Counted from the stretch's first letter, positions 25,957-35,839 are shown. The stretch: 64,000 bases of DNA from Shewanella schlegeliana (GCF_016765635.1 NZ_JAESVD010000001.1:616212-680211), one strand, 5' to 3'. Program-made: numbers and translations. Notes: a model not told the origin generated them from the letters alone.

Positions 25957-27039
25957 CTATTCAGTATCTTGCTGTTCTATAAAGTCCTTAAACTCAATCT
26001 CATATAAGCGTGCCAATACAAGGGTGACTGCAAAGATGATTGGGCCGTAGATCAAACCGATGAGACCAAATAGCTGTAATCCACCGAGGAGTGAGAAGAA
26101 CAGCAGAAGGGTGCTCATGCCTGTATTACCTTGCATCAGCCAAGGCCTAAGAAAGTTATCAATCGAGCCGACGACGACAACTCCCCAAATAATCAAAAAT
26201 ATCGCCCATTGCCAGTCACCGGTTATAAATAGGTAAATCGAGGCAGGCAGCCAGATCATGGCGGTGCCCACAAACGGGATAAACGATGCAAATGCCATCA
26301 TGCTGCCCCAAAATAACCCTGAAAAACCAGCTAATGACATCGCTATTCCGCCGAGTAAGCCTTGGGCCAATGCGGTGAGAAATGCCCCTAATACGGCAGA
26401 CTGAGCTACAACGCCGACTTCATTGAAGATAAGCCCTTGCTGTGAGCGAGATAATGGGATGATGTGACGCGTGTTTTTGATGATTTTCTCTTGGTCTCGC
26501 AAAAAGAAAAACAACACAAATAGCATCAATCCAAAATCTAAAACCGTATCGGCTACATCGCCAGCAATGCCTGTACTGGCACTTAAAAAGCTTGTACTTA
26601 GCTGGGTTACTTTACCAGCAGCTTGTTGGACTAGCTCATCAATCTTAATCGTGTCAAATGGTAGCCATTTATTTAATAGGGCAACGCCACTCTGAATATA
26701 CGGATGAGCAAGGAAGGCTTTTGCTCCGCCGCCAGTCAGCCACTCATAGGCGTTAGTCATAAAGTTAATGCCTTCATTCATAATTGCCATTGCCACAAAC
26801 AGCAGTGGGATCAAAACCATGACTGTGACTAATGTACATGTAACGACAGAGGCCATATTGGGGTTACTAGGCAAATGTTGCTGAATTCGAGTGTGAAACG
26901 GCAGTACTAATAGGGCGACGATAAATGCAAGTACGATAGAACCTAAATAAGGCGAAACCAGTAAATAGCATGCGTAGAAAGCAATCGCCAACGCGAGTAG
27001 CAATATGGTGTGGCGGGGCTTGAGCTTAAAGCTGTCCAT
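25957..27039 (-). CDS. AI-2E family transporter (PerM/YdiK-like)
   Basis: A 360-residue inner-membrane protein with the AI-2E/PerM layout: paired N-terminal helices (HTILLLALAIAFYACYLLVSPYLGSIVLAFIVALLVLP), a periplasmic region (about 95-150), and a C-terminal cluster containing the family hallmark PFVGTAMIWLPASIYLF and LFGLIGLIYGPIIFA. ATG 27039 is chosen over TTG 27054 because GGAG lies 9 bases upstream. These proteins are proposed exporters of small molecules or ions; the substrate is not determined here. Confidence 0.85.
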   Translation of the reverse strand: MDSFKLKPRHTILLLALAIAFYACYLLVSPYLGSIVLAFIVALLVLPFHTRIQQHLPSNPNMASVVTCTLVTVMVLIPLLFVAMAIMNEGINFMTNAYEWLTGGGAKAFLAHPYIQSGVALLNKWLPFDTIKIDELVQQAAGKVTQLSTSFLSASTGIAGDVADTVLDFGLMLFVLFFFLRDQEKIIKNTRHIIPLSRSQQGLIFNEVGVVAQSAVLGAFLTALAQGLLGGIAMSLAGFSGLFWGSMMAFASFIPFVGTAMIWLPASIYLFITGDWQWAIFLIIWGVVVVGSIDNFLRPWLMQGNTGMSTLLLFFSLLGGLQLFGLIGLIYGPIIFAVTLVLARLYEIEFKDFIEQQDTE

Positions 27040-27365
27040 TAAACAGAACTCCAAAGTACATTGAGTGTTTACCTAGTTAGTTTGGCTTTTAAAAGTGAGC
27101 CATAAAGTTGTTGAAAGCAGGAATAATCGAGATCACATAATTAAAGGTTATGAGCAAGGTTAACTATAGTCAACGGTAACAATAACTTCTGTGACTAATC
27201 TATGAAAGTATCTTACGAGGTCAATAATTTCAGCAGTTGTGTTTTTTGATTTAGTTGGACGACATGAATGGCTTTTATTTATTGAAATGAAAAACAGCTT
27301 GCTGCGTCAAATACTGTCGCAGAGTGGTATTATGCTACCAGCTCAAGTTAACAAGAGAAGTTTTG

Positions 27366-28394
27366 ATGCAAACCAATATCCCTCGTCAGATCGCGATGCT
27401 TGAGCAGATCCCGCGCCACCCAAGGCGAGTCACGGCTAATGCCATTACAGAGAAGCTTAAAGATCGCGATTACAACATCGGCTTACGAACGGTGCAGCGA
27501 GAGTTAAAAGCGATGTACGATATGGGTTTGTTCGGTTTAGTCATGGACGACAGGTGCAAGCCGTTTGGCTGGTCCATCGCCGCTTGTTGGCGTGGTCTGA
27601 ATCTAACCTTGATGGATCAGCATATGGCGCTGGCATTTCATACGTTAAAATACAGTGCTAGTCAGCTACTGCCACCACAAAGCGTCAAGCAGCTTACCCC
27701 CTATTTTGAGCGTGCCGATCAAGTACTTGGCAGTGATCCCGATAATCCTTGGCTTTACTGGGCCTGCCGGGTTGCTCAGTTACCTGAGCCTTTGCCAATT
27801 ACCTATGAAGAACACGACCCTAAAGCGCTTGAGATTGTACAAGATGCACTCCTTGGCAAGCGGCAGATCGCCTGCGAGATCCAGCGCTTTATTAAAGGTA
27901 AAAGCTATTGGGTTGACTACCGTCCTATCAACCCCGAAGGCATAAAGATCTCTGGCGGCGTCATTATGCTGGCCTTTACTGTGGGGACCTTTCATACAAA
28001 ACGTTATGCTAAACCCATTAACTTAATGCGTAATATTCGGCTACTCGATACCGTCTCCGTAACCCGTGATGATTTTGATATCGAGCTTAGCGGAGAAGTG
28101 AACAAAAGCACCATGATTGATTTAGAACTCCTGCTTGCACCATCGGCAAGTTTTATTCAGCGTAATGCTAACTTGAGTAAAGACCAATCTGTTGAACGTT
28201 TGCAGAGCGGCTATTACCGTCTGAATGCCAGTGTGTATGACACGCCAAAATTACGGGAGTTTTTGTGGGGCATGGCCGACAGCGTTGAGGTGATTGCACC
28301 ACTGAAGCTTCGTAATCATTTCAGTCGACTCACGAGTAAGCTTCATAACAAATATCAAACCGCTACGACCGAGTCTGTCGCAGCCCTAGGTTAA
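27366..28394 (+). CDS. WYL-domain transcriptional regulator
   Basis: A 342-residue regulator. An N-terminal helix-turn-helix (RQIAMLEQIPRHPRRVTANAITEKLKD...LRTVQRELKAM, about 6-54) is followed by a linker, a WYL domain (about 150-240, SYWVDYRPINPEG... KRYAKPINLMRNIRLL) and a C-terminal WCX-like part ending HFSRLTSKLHNKY. The start is ATG 27366, preceded by AAGAGAAG. The gene lies 42 bases upstream of a second ftsZ on the same strand, so it probably controls that gene. WYL proteins sense ligands, including nucleic acids, and often regulate DNA-damage or defence genes; the ligand here is unknown. Confidence 0.88.
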   Translation: MQTNIPRQIAMLEQIPRHPRRVTANAITEKLKDRDYNIGLRTVQRELKAMYDMGLFGLVMDDRCKPFGWSIAACWRGLNLTLMDQHMALAFHTLKYSASQLLPPQSVKQLTPYFERADQVLGSDPDNPWLYWACRVAQLPEPLPITYEEHDPKALEIVQDALLGKRQIACEIQRFIKGKSYWVDYRPINPEGIKISGGVIMLAFTVGTFHTKRYAKPINLMRNIRLLDTVSVTRDDFDIELSGEVNKSTMIDLELLLAPSASFIQRNANLSKDQSVERLQSGYYRLNASVYDTPKLREFLWGMADSVEVIAPLKLRNHFSRLTSKLHNKYQTATTESVAALG

Positions 28395-28436
28395 CCTCCT
28401 CGGTACGTTCAATAGGAGAATACCAAGGAGATCGCT

Positions 28437-29621
28437 ATGTTCGATCTAGTCCCGCAAAACTGCCAAACACCGAGGATCGCTGTCTTTGGTGTTGGCGGCT
28501 GTGGCTGTAACACTATCAAGCAACTCAGTCTGTCTCCACTCGGTGACAATGTCGAGTTGATCGCAGTTAATACCGATGCACAGTCTTTACTGATATCCAA
28601 CTCAAGTACCCGATTGCAGATAGGCCCCGAGACGACCAAAGGCCTTGGGGCTGGGGCGAGACCACAAAAAGGGTTTGAGGCGGCAGAGGAGTCGCAAGCT
28701 GCACTTCGAGAGCATATAGAGCTGGCGGATATCATCTTTGTTACTGGAGGTATGGGCGGCGGCACTGGCACTGGCGCAATTCCCTTTATGGCTGCTATTG
28801 CGAAAGATTTAAATAAGCCCTTAGTTGCGGTAGTGACGACGCCATTTAGCTTTGAGGGTCATCAAAGAGGCCTACTTGCTCAAAATGGTGTCGATGACTT
28901 GATGCAACATGCAAGCGCTGTAATTGTGTTACCTAACGATCAGTTAGTTAAAGCGCTTGATAAGAAAGTGAGCATAGTGAATGCCTTTTATGAGAGTAAC
29001 CGTATTTTACAGGATGTACTCCAAGGCTTAACGACCACCATTAGTCAGTCTGGACTCATCAATATCGATCTTAATGATTTTATTGCAGTGGTGAGTCACC
29101 AAGGCCGGGCGGCAATGGGCGTTGCTAGGCAGGTGGCGGGCGAAGATCTGCAACTGACTATCAATAAGGCCCTTAAAAACCCGCTATTAGAGGAAGTTAA
29201 ACTTTCCAAGGCTAAAGGCGCAATAGTGAGTGTGATGGCAACGGAGAGTATAGAGCTGAGCCAATACAACAGTATTGGTGAAACCTTGCAGCAGCAATTG
29301 GACCCAAGTGCATTGGTGATTATTGGCCTCACTATCGTCCCTGAACTTGATTGTGAGCTTGAGCTGATGGTGATTGCGACGGGCATTCAAGAGGGGGCCG
29401 AAAGCGAATTTGAAATATTTACCGAGCTGCAACAGCCAAAAGTTACAAAGTCTCAAGATCAGATTCAAACGAAGTCGCACAATGAACGCTTTGACGCAAA
29501 TGAATTAGTCAATCTGCATGATTTTTTGAAACAGAAATCGACATCTAGCGCAAATGAAGATCATGGTGATGATGAGCTTGAGATCCCAACTTATACCCGT
29601 AACCAAAGGGCGGTAAATTAG
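28437..29621 (+). CDS. FtsZ paralogue (tubulin-like GTPase)
   Basis: A 394-residue FtsZ-type protein. The nucleotide-binding T1 loop GVGGCGCN is at 18-25 and the tubulin/FtsZ signature GGMGGGTGTG at 104-113. The T7 synergy loop N209-x-D211-x-x-D214 (NIDLND) is close to E. coli FtsZ positions 207/209/212, so polymerisation-coupled GTP hydrolysis should be possible. A disordered linker (about 317-377) leads to DELEIPTYTRNQ, which resembles the FtsZ tail bound by FtsA and ZipA (LDIPAFLRKQ). It lies in an operon with a WYL regulator, not in the mur-ftsQAZ cluster, and diverges from canonical FtsZ in many core positions. It is therefore probably a second, accessory FtsZ. AGGAG precedes ATG 28437. 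Confidence 0.9.
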   Translation: MFDLVPQNCQTPRIAVFGVGGCGCNTIKQLSLSPLGDNVELIAVNTDAQSLLISNSSTRLQIGPETTKGLGAGARPQKGFEAAEESQAALREHIELADIIFVTGGMGGGTGTGAIPFMAAIAKDLNKPLVAVVTTPFSFEGHQRGLLAQNGVDDLMQHASAVIVLPNDQLVKALDKKVSIVNAFYESNRILQDVLQGLTTTISQSGLINIDLNDFIAVVSHQGRAAMGVARQVAGEDLQLTINKALKNPLLEEVKLSKAKGAIVSVMATESIELSQYNSIGETLQQQLDPSALVIIGLTIVPELDCELELMVIATGIQEGAESEFEIFTELQQPKVTKSQDQIQTKSHNERFDANELVNLHDFLKQKSTSSANEDHGDDELEIPTYTRNQRAVN

Positions 29622-29656
29622 TCATTGAGATGTAGTTTGGTAACAGCCATAAACAA

Positions 29657-29678
29657 GATAACCCCTTGCGGGGTTATC
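29657..29678 (+). terminator. Terminator of the WYL-FtsZ operon
   Basis: GATAACCCC (29657-29665) and GGGGTTATC (29670-29678) form a perfect 9-bp stem with a 4-base loop, followed by a T-rich stretch. Confidence 0.8.
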
Positions 29679-29755
29679 ATTTTATTCAAGCATAAAATTG
29701 AGTCTTACGACTAAAGCTTCCAGCTATAACTTCCTGCTATAACTACAGCAAGTGG

Positions 29756-30097
29756 TTATTCAGCCTTAACGAAATCACTTTCACGAGCGAATTTAATCGC
29801 TTCGTCACACAGTTTGATTTGCTGCTCTTTATTTGCCGCTTTGAACTGGTTCATGTAAGCATCTAGCGCTTCGCTGGTCTCTTTTGACATGATCATCTCT
29901 TCGATGCCAGCAGTCTTATGAGCCATCATAGATTGGCCTACAATGCTGCCCTCAATTTGCATATCATGCTCGGCATAGAAGGTTGTACAAATCATGAGGC
30001 TTGCCATGCCAAGGGCTGTTTCTTTATCTAGGTTTTCTGCCGCAGCGTGACCTGCGAATAAACAGCTTACAAGACCTGCAATTAGTACTTTTTTCAT
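29756..30097 (-). CDS. Small exported protein of unknown function
   Basis: 113 residues from ATG 30097, with an AAGGG ribosome site upstream and a clean signal peptide (MKKVLIAGLVSCLFAGHAAA, cleavage before ENLDK). An upstream in-frame extension of 19 residues is unlikely because it would bury the signal peptide. The mature protein is helical, rich in Met, Lys and Glu, with two Cys (in LMICTTFY and IKLCDEAI) that could form a disulphide. I do not recognise the family. It is convergent with the FtsZ paralogue gene. Confidence 0.65.
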   Translation of the reverse strand: MKKVLIAGLVSCLFAGHAAAENLDKETALGMASLMICTTFYAEHDMQIEGSIVGQSMMAHKTAGIEEMIMSKETSEALDAYMNQFKAANKEQQIKLCDEAIKFARESDFVKAE

Positions 30098-30471
30098 TAT
30101 GGTGAACCCTTTTCTCATTCCATCAATGGATCTGTTATCTAGATGATATGGCATAGCATTCTATTATTTATGGGGTGCTATGAACTGATATAAAGGCTAG
30201 CATTTACTAATTATTAGGTATGTGATTCTAAGCTTAATTAGTGGGGTTCGGTTTGTTTTTGTGTGGTTAGTCACGCTAGAAACGCAGATTTTAGATGTAA
30301 AAAAAGCTAAAAAATCCTAAGTTATTTAGTCTGCTGATTTTATGGACAAATTTGCGCCGTTCTCTAGTGATAATTTTTTAAGCAGACAGCTTATGTCGAC
30401 TTAGTTACATCTATTTGCAACAGAAATTAGTTGCTACTATGCCGCAGTAATTTATCAATCAGAGGTTGTAA

Positions 30472-33400
30472 ATGGAGCTTAGGCGACACGCTGTTGAGTT
30501 CGGTTTTCTGCAAGGGATTTTTTTCTGTAATGGGGCAAGACTTTGTGAGCAGGGCTTGACCATAAATGGCAAACTTTACCCTTATCCTGAGTTTGATAAA
30601 ACCGTAGAAGTGCGAGAAGGCTGGTTCACCCAAACCTTAGTTTGGGGAGACAAGCGCTTTAGCTTTTTTCGCTTTATCGACAGTAAACCTCTGTTTAAGC
30701 ATGCCTTACGCAACCACTTATTACATAACAAAACTCAGTTACAGTTGAGTTATGATGATCTGCTCGCCGATATTAGCCGCTTCGATAACAGCTTCGCTCT
30801 GCACAAGCGATATTTACGAGACTCCGATAAGCAGCAACTACAGAGTCAGTTTCAAGACTCATTAGCCACTTTTAATCAGGTCGAACATTTCAAAAAGCTG
30901 GGATTTGACACCAATAGCTTTAACTGCAGACTGGCAAAGTTTATTAAGCAGCCAGAGGCTTTTACGGCCAAATATAATCAGTGGTGGCAGCAAAAGCAGC
31001 TCGATGGCTATCAAGAGTTGTTTGATTCGTTAGAGACGCACCCCTTGACGTCTCTACAGCGTGAAGCTTGTGTCGTTGATGAAAACAATACGCTAGTGAT
31101 TGCTGGAGCCGGTACGGGTAAAACCAGCACCATGGCGGCAAAAGCGGCGTATTTGGTGCAACAAGGGTTAGCCACACCCGATGAGATCTTGATGCTGGCA
31201 TACGGAAAAGATGCCAGAGTTGAGCTTGAGCAGCGTGTTGCAACTATTCCCGGCCTTACCTCATTGAAAGTGAGTACCTTTCATGCTCTGGGTAAGGAGA
31301 TGCTTCAGTATTATTTAAATCGTTCGACACAAGTCTCTGTGCTGGCAAGTGACGATAAGCGGTTGACCCAATTTGTCGATCAACAGATCGATGAGATCGT
31401 TGCCGATCCACAGATGGCTGATCCTGTTGCCGATTATTTTGGACGATACCTGTACCCTCAAGTCAATGAGCTGGACTTTAAAACCGAGGGACAATATCGC
31501 GCTTATCTTAAAAATAATGAGATCCGTGCATTATCAGGGGATCGCGTTAAAAGCTTTCAAGAACTGACCATCTGTAATTATCTCTATAGTCACGGTATCG
31601 AATTTAAGTACGAACCTAAATATTGCACTGGTAGCGGCGTGGAGATCACTGAGCCGGGCAAGAGTGTGTATCAACCGGACTTTTATATTCCTCTCCTTGA
31701 TGCCTATTTAGAACATTTTGGCATCGATAGGCAGGGCAACACGCGTCCCGACATAGATAAAGAGTCTTATAACCAAAGTCGGCAGTGGAAAATCGCGCTG
31801 CATCAAGAGTATGGAACCTGTTTGCTGCAAACCTTCAGTTGGCAGGCTGACTATCAGAATGAGGGTGGTTTAGAGAGGAGTCTCGAGACCTTATTGTGTG
31901 ATCGCGCTGCAGAGTTAGGGCTTGCCCAACATGAACTGTTCAAACCTATTTCGCCAGAAGAGGTGTTCGCTCAGGTTAAGCACTTAGGTGTGTATCGTAA
32001 TGTCAGCCGCTTGATGTCGAGTTTTTTGGGATTATTTAAATCATCAAGCTATACCTTAGCCAAGCTTGAGTCTTTAAAGCTGACAGCAGGTTCGAACAAG
32101 AAGGTCGCAAGTTATAACCAACTTAGGTGGAAGGCGTTCTTGCATCTGTTTAGATGGGTGCATGATCGTTATGAGGCCCATCTTAAGTCCCTTAACACAT
32201 TAGATTTCTCCGACATGATAGGCGAGGCGCTAAAGGTGACTCGTGCAAAGGACTTTCATCAACGAACAGCCGATCGCTTCCGTTTCAAGTACATCATGGT
32301 CGATGAATTTCAGGATATTTCTCCCGAGCGCGCTAAGCTAATCACTCAGTTAAGGGATTCAACGCCGGGCTGCGCGCTATTTTGTGTGGGCGATGACTGG
32401 CAGGCTATCTATCGATTTACCGGTAGCGATCTGGGTTTAACCACTCAATTTAGTCAAAGCTTTGGGGCTACCAAAACGGTGATGCTGGATAAAACCTTTA
32501 GATTTAACAATCAAATAGAAAAGGTGGCATCGCGGTTTATTCAGGCAAACCCTGCGCAGTTAAAGAAGCGCCTTACTACCCATAGTGTGAGTGACGGCCC
32601 TGAAGTTTGCTTGTTGATTAATAACAAACAGACGGCACTGGCACAGGCATTTGATAGTATCGATGAAGTCACAAGGCCGCTAGAGGCTCCTAAGCTTAAA
32701 GCATCTAAGCCTGAGGTATCCAAGTTTGAGACAGCGAAGCGAACGACGGTGATGTTGATTGGCCGCTTTAATGCATCACTCCAGGATCTGAGTCATTGGC
32801 AAAAATCTTATCCGCAGTTTGCTATCTCCGGTTTTTCGGCTCATGCCTCTAAGGGTAAACAGGCAGATTTTGTTATCGTACTCGATGTTAATGATGATAA
32901 GTATGGCTTCCCCTGCAAAATTGATAGCGACCCGATCCTAGAGGCCTTGCTACCCAAGCTCGACAGCTTTGCCGACACTGAGGAGCGCCGCCTGTTTTAT
33001 GTGGCGCTATCTCGGGCTAAAAAGACCGTGTTTGTTCAGGCGGAACTAGGCAAAGAGTCTGTGTTTATTAAAGAGCTACGCCGCTTTAAGGAGGATATTC
33101 GGGTTTACTTGAGCGATCTTGCTCCCTTTTATAACGAGGCTTTGTGTTGCCCCAATTGTAATGAGGGCAAGCTTATCCCCAAAGAGGGACGCTATGGCCT
33201 GTTTTACAGTTGCTCTTTGGGGCAAGAGTATTGTGATACTAAGCTTGATTCCTGCTCCGTTTGTCACAGCGCAGCTATGCTTAGAAATGAATCTTTTCAC
33301 TATTGCACTAGCGAGAAATGTGGACATCGTCAGCAAGTCTGCCCCGAATGTCTGTCGGGTAAGCTGGTTCTGCGTACCAATAGCAAAACCAATAAGCAAT

Positions 33401-33528
33401 TTTTAGCCTGTAGCCAACATCGAAGAGGCGATGCTAATAGCTGCCACTTTACAACGAATAACACAACTACTAGCACAACGAATGACTCTGCAAATATTGC
33501 GGATAAAAAATCCGGCAGAGCAGCGTGA
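30472..33528 (+). CDS. HelD/UvrD-type superfamily 1 helicase with nuclease-like insert and zinc fingers
   Basis: A 1018-residue enzyme, far longer than E. coli helicase IV (684). The N-terminus resembles HelD (LVWGDKRFSFFRF). Walker A GAGTGKT is at about 212 and the DEFQD box at about 611, with FCVGDDWQAIYRFTGSD and the C-terminal RRLFYVALSRAKK motif. Between helicase motifs, about 360-450, sits an insert with YQPDFYIP...YLEHFGI, reminiscent of PD-(D/E)XK nucleases. The C-terminus (about 893-990) carries repeated CPxC/CxxxxC zinc-ribbon patterns (CCPNCNEG, CSVCHSA, CPECLSG) like topoisomerase C4 fingers. DNA repair or mobile-element control is inferred. ATG 30472 has AGAGG at good spacing. 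Confidence 0.85.
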   Translation: MELRRHAVEFGFLQGIFFCNGARLCEQGLTINGKLYPYPEFDKTVEVREGWFTQTLVWGDKRFSFFRFIDSKPLFKHALRNHLLHNKTQLQLSYDDLLADISRFDNSFALHKRYLRDSDKQQLQSQFQDSLATFNQVEHFKKLGFDTNSFNCRLAKFIKQPEAFTAKYNQWWQQKQLDGYQELFDSLETHPLTSLQREACVVDENNTLVIAGAGTGKTSTMAAKAAYLVQQGLATPDEILMLAYGKDARVELEQRVATIPGLTSLKVSTFHALGKEMLQYYLNRSTQVSVLASDDKRLTQFVDQQIDEIVADPQMADPVADYFGRYLYPQVNELDFKTEGQYRAYLKNNEIRALSGDRVKSFQELTICNYLYSHGIEFKYEPKYCTGSGVEITEPGKSVYQPDFYIPLLDAYLEHFGIDRQGNTRPDIDKESYNQSRQWKIALHQEYGTCLLQTFSWQADYQNEGGLERSLETLLCDRAAELGLAQHELFKPISPEEVFAQVKHLGVYRNVSRLMSSFLGLFKSSSYTLAKLESLKLTAGSNKKVASYNQLRWKAFLHLFRWVHDRYEAHLKSLNTLDFSDMIGEALKVTRAKDFHQRTADRFRFKYIMVDEFQDISPERAKLITQLRDSTPGCALFCVGDDWQAIYRFTGSDLGLTTQFSQSFGATKTVMLDKTFRFNNQIEKVASRFIQANPAQLKKRLTTHSVSDGPEVCLLINNKQTALAQAFDSIDEVTRPLEAPKLKASKPEVSKFETAKRTTVMLIGRFNASLQDLSHWQKSYPQFAISGFSAHASKGKQADFVIVLDVNDDKYGFPCKIDSDPILEALLPKLDSFADTEERRLFYVALSRAKKTVFVQAELGKESVFIKELRRFKEDIRVYLSDLAPFYNEALCCPNCNEGKLIPKEGRYGLFYSCSLGQEYCDTKLDSCSVCHSAAMLRNESFHYCTSEKCGHRQQVCPECLSGKLVLRTNSKTNKQFLACSQHRRGDANSCHFTTNNTTTSTTNDSANIADKKSGRAA

Positions 33529-33844
33529 TTTACATTTTCTGGTGGGAACATTGCGAATTTCTGCCTTCAGTGCTTTTGATGCTTACGATTTATTTGGTCG
33601 TAAAGGAGGGCTTTGGGTCAGCTTTATAGCTTGTTAGGTGTGTGAACATTTTTGATGTAAGCGCAGCATGTTAGGGTTTTTACGCTGTTTTAGTATTTGT
33701 TTAGACAGACCGTTTGGCTTGAATCTCTACTAAGCTTGATGTTCTATAGTTAATACAAGCCGTTGCAACCGTTTCTGTGCGTTGAGGCGATTGTCTAACT
33801 CATCTATTAAAGCGTGTATAAAAAGCGAGCTAAGGGTCAGTTTT
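33529..33844 (+). other. 316-base spacer upstream of uvrB
   Basis: No gene. I looked for a LexA box (CTGT-N8-ACAG) and found none; the closest is CTGT-N16-ACAG near 33690-33713, which has the wrong spacing. Confidence 0.5.
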
Positions 33845-35839
33845 ATGTCTAACTCTCATCAGCCTAAAAACAAGTTTATTTTACATTCAAGCTATCCACC
33901 ATCTGGCGACCAACCTGAAGCCATTGCTCGTTTAATTGATGGCATTGAAAAAGGGGCAACCCACCAAACATTAAAAGGGGTTACTGGATCGGGTAAAACC
34001 TTTACCGTAGCCAATGTTATCCATAGGCTTAAACGGCCAACTATTATCTTGGCCCATAACAAGACATTGGCCGCCCAGCTATATAGTGAGATGCGGCATT
34101 TTTTTCCTGAAAATGCTGTCGAATTCTTTGTATCCTATTACGATTATTACCAGCCTGAGGTGTACCTCCCCGGTAGCGATCGCTTCATCCGTAAAGACTC
34201 TGCGATTAATGAACATTTAGAGCGTTTGCGTCTGTCTACCACTAAGGCTTTGATAGAGCGTAGAGACGTGATTGTTGTTGCCTCAGTATCATCCGTGTAT
34301 GGCTTGGGTGACCCCGATGCTTATCGTTCTTTGCAGGTTAAGCTCAGTTTAGGGCAGGCCATTGAGACAGAAGCGTTAATTGAGCGTTTAGAAAGGCTGC
34401 AGTATAGCCGCTGTAACCGTACCATCAAGCGGGCGACATTCTTAGTTCGCGATGGAGCGGTCGATATTTTCCCTGCAGATTCAGAACATAAGGCGCTGAC
34501 CCTTGAGATAGCTGATAACCATGTAAACAAGCTCTATTGGATCGATGCCATCAGCGGTGAAAAACTTGAGGATGTCGACGAATATTATGTGTCGCCTAAA
34601 ACCTTGTATTCAGTGTCTGTAGAGCAAGTCGATTTAGCCTGTGAGCAGATCATGAAAGATATGGAGCTGCAGGTTGCTTCATTGACCGTTGAAAATAGGC
34701 TGACCGAGGCGGCTAGATTGTATGAGCGAACCATATCTGATCTCGATCTACTTCGTCAGCAAGGTTATTGTCCCGGTATAGAAAATTATGCATCTTATCT
34801 AAATCAGCGCGATCCAAAACTGCCACCAACGACATTGTTCGATTACCTGCCTAAAGATGGCTTACTGTTTATCGACGAATCCCATGTGATGGTGCCACAA
34901 ATATCGGCGATGTATAAGAGCGATCAGAGTCGTAAAAATACCTTAATCGATTTTGGTTTCCGTCTTCCCTCGGCGCGAAATAACCGACCATTAAGCTTTA
35001 CCGAGTTTGAGAAGATAAAGCCACAGACGATTTTCGTCTCCGCAACACCGGGCAGTTATGAGTTAGAGAAATCCAAACAACATGTGTTTAAGCAGATCAT
35101 CCGTCCAACTGGGCTACTGGATCCTGAAATTGAAATACGTCCCTCAGAGAATAATATTGAAGACTTAATCAAGGAGATAGAGCTAAGAGTGGCCCGTAAC
35201 GAGCGGACACTCGTGACCACCTTAACCAAGAAAAGCGCCGAGACACTCAATGACGTTATCGCCGCAAAAGGGTTAAAGGTCAGTTACTTGCATTCAGATG
35301 TGAAAACCAACGACAGAGTCGAGATCATCAATGCCCTTCGCGCCGGAGACTATGATGTGCTAATTGGCATTAACCTATTGCGAGAAGGTTTAGATATTCC
35401 TGAAGCATCACTGGTAGCGGTGCTCGATGCCGATCATGCAGGCTTTTTACGCTCTGAGCAGGCGCTTATCCAAATTATCGGACGAGCAGCTCGGAATGAA
35501 AATGGTAAGGCTATCCTTTATGCCGACAAAATGACCTTTGCTATGCAAAAAGCGATAGATGAGTCTTCCGAGCGCCGAGGCCATCAGATGCTGTATAACA
35601 TGGCTAATGGCATAGTGCCGAGCTCGTCTAAGCGAAAACTCGATTCTGACGATCAAGCTCATGTTGCTGTCGGCGCGATGGACAGAGCTAAATTTTGTGA
35701 AAGCCTATCTGACCTGTGCCAACAGATCACCGCAAAAGAGAAGGAGTTACTGCAGCTGGTGGATGAGGAGGGCGCTGAGCAAGCTAAGCATATTCGAGAG
35801 CAACTGATTGTACTTTATCGACAGTTTATCTATATGTAA
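33845..35839 (+). CDS. uvrB: Excinuclease ABC subunit B (divergent copy)
   Basis: 664 residues from ATG 33845 (AAGGGTC upstream; the longer in-frame start lacks support). It forms the damage-recognition core of UvrABC. Walker A GVTGSGKT, the beta-hairpin segment YYDYYQPEVYLP, the helicase motif DESHV, VSATPG and LREGLDIPEASLVAVLDADHAGFLRSE...IGRAARN are all intact. The C-terminal linker and UVR domain (about 620-664) are short and divergent from E. coli UvrB, and the hairpin-adjacent region also differs. It may be a second UvrB rather than the housekeeping one; neighbouring helD-like and ftsZ-like genes are also unusual copies. The family assignment itself is firm. Confidence 0.92.
   Translation: MSNSHQPKNKFILHSSYPPSGDQPEAIARLIDGIEKGATHQTLKGVTGSGKTFTVANVIHRLKRPTIILAHNKTLAAQLYSEMRHFFPENAVEFFVSYYDYYQPEVYLPGSDRFIRKDSAINEHLERLRLSTTKALIERRDVIVVASVSSVYGLGDPDAYRSLQVKLSLGQAIETEALIERLERLQYSRCNRTIKRATFLVRDGAVDIFPADSEHKALTLEIADNHVNKLYWIDAISGEKLEDVDEYYVSPKTLYSVSVEQVDLACEQIMKDMELQVASLTVENRLTEAARLYERTISDLDLLRQQGYCPGIENYASYLNQRDPKLPPTTLFDYLPKDGLLFIDESHVMVPQISAMYKSDQSRKNTLIDFGFRLPSARNNRPLSFTEFEKIKPQTIFVSATPGSYELEKSKQHVFKQIIRPTGLLDPEIEIRPSENNIEDLIKEIELRVARNERTLVTTLTKKSAETLNDVIAAKGLKVSYLHSDVKTNDRVEIINALRAGDYDVLIGINLLREGLDIPEASLVAVLDADHAGFLRSEQALIQIIGRAARNENGKAILYADKMTFAMQKAIDESSERRGHQMLYNMANGIVPSSSKRKLDSDDQAHVAVGAMDRAKFCESLSDLCQQITAKEKELLQLVDEEGAEQAKHIREQLIVLYRQFIYM

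Noticed and set aside
33650..33760. Possible LexA box upstream of uvrB
   Set aside because: The only CTGT...ACAG pair has 16 bases between the halves instead of 8.
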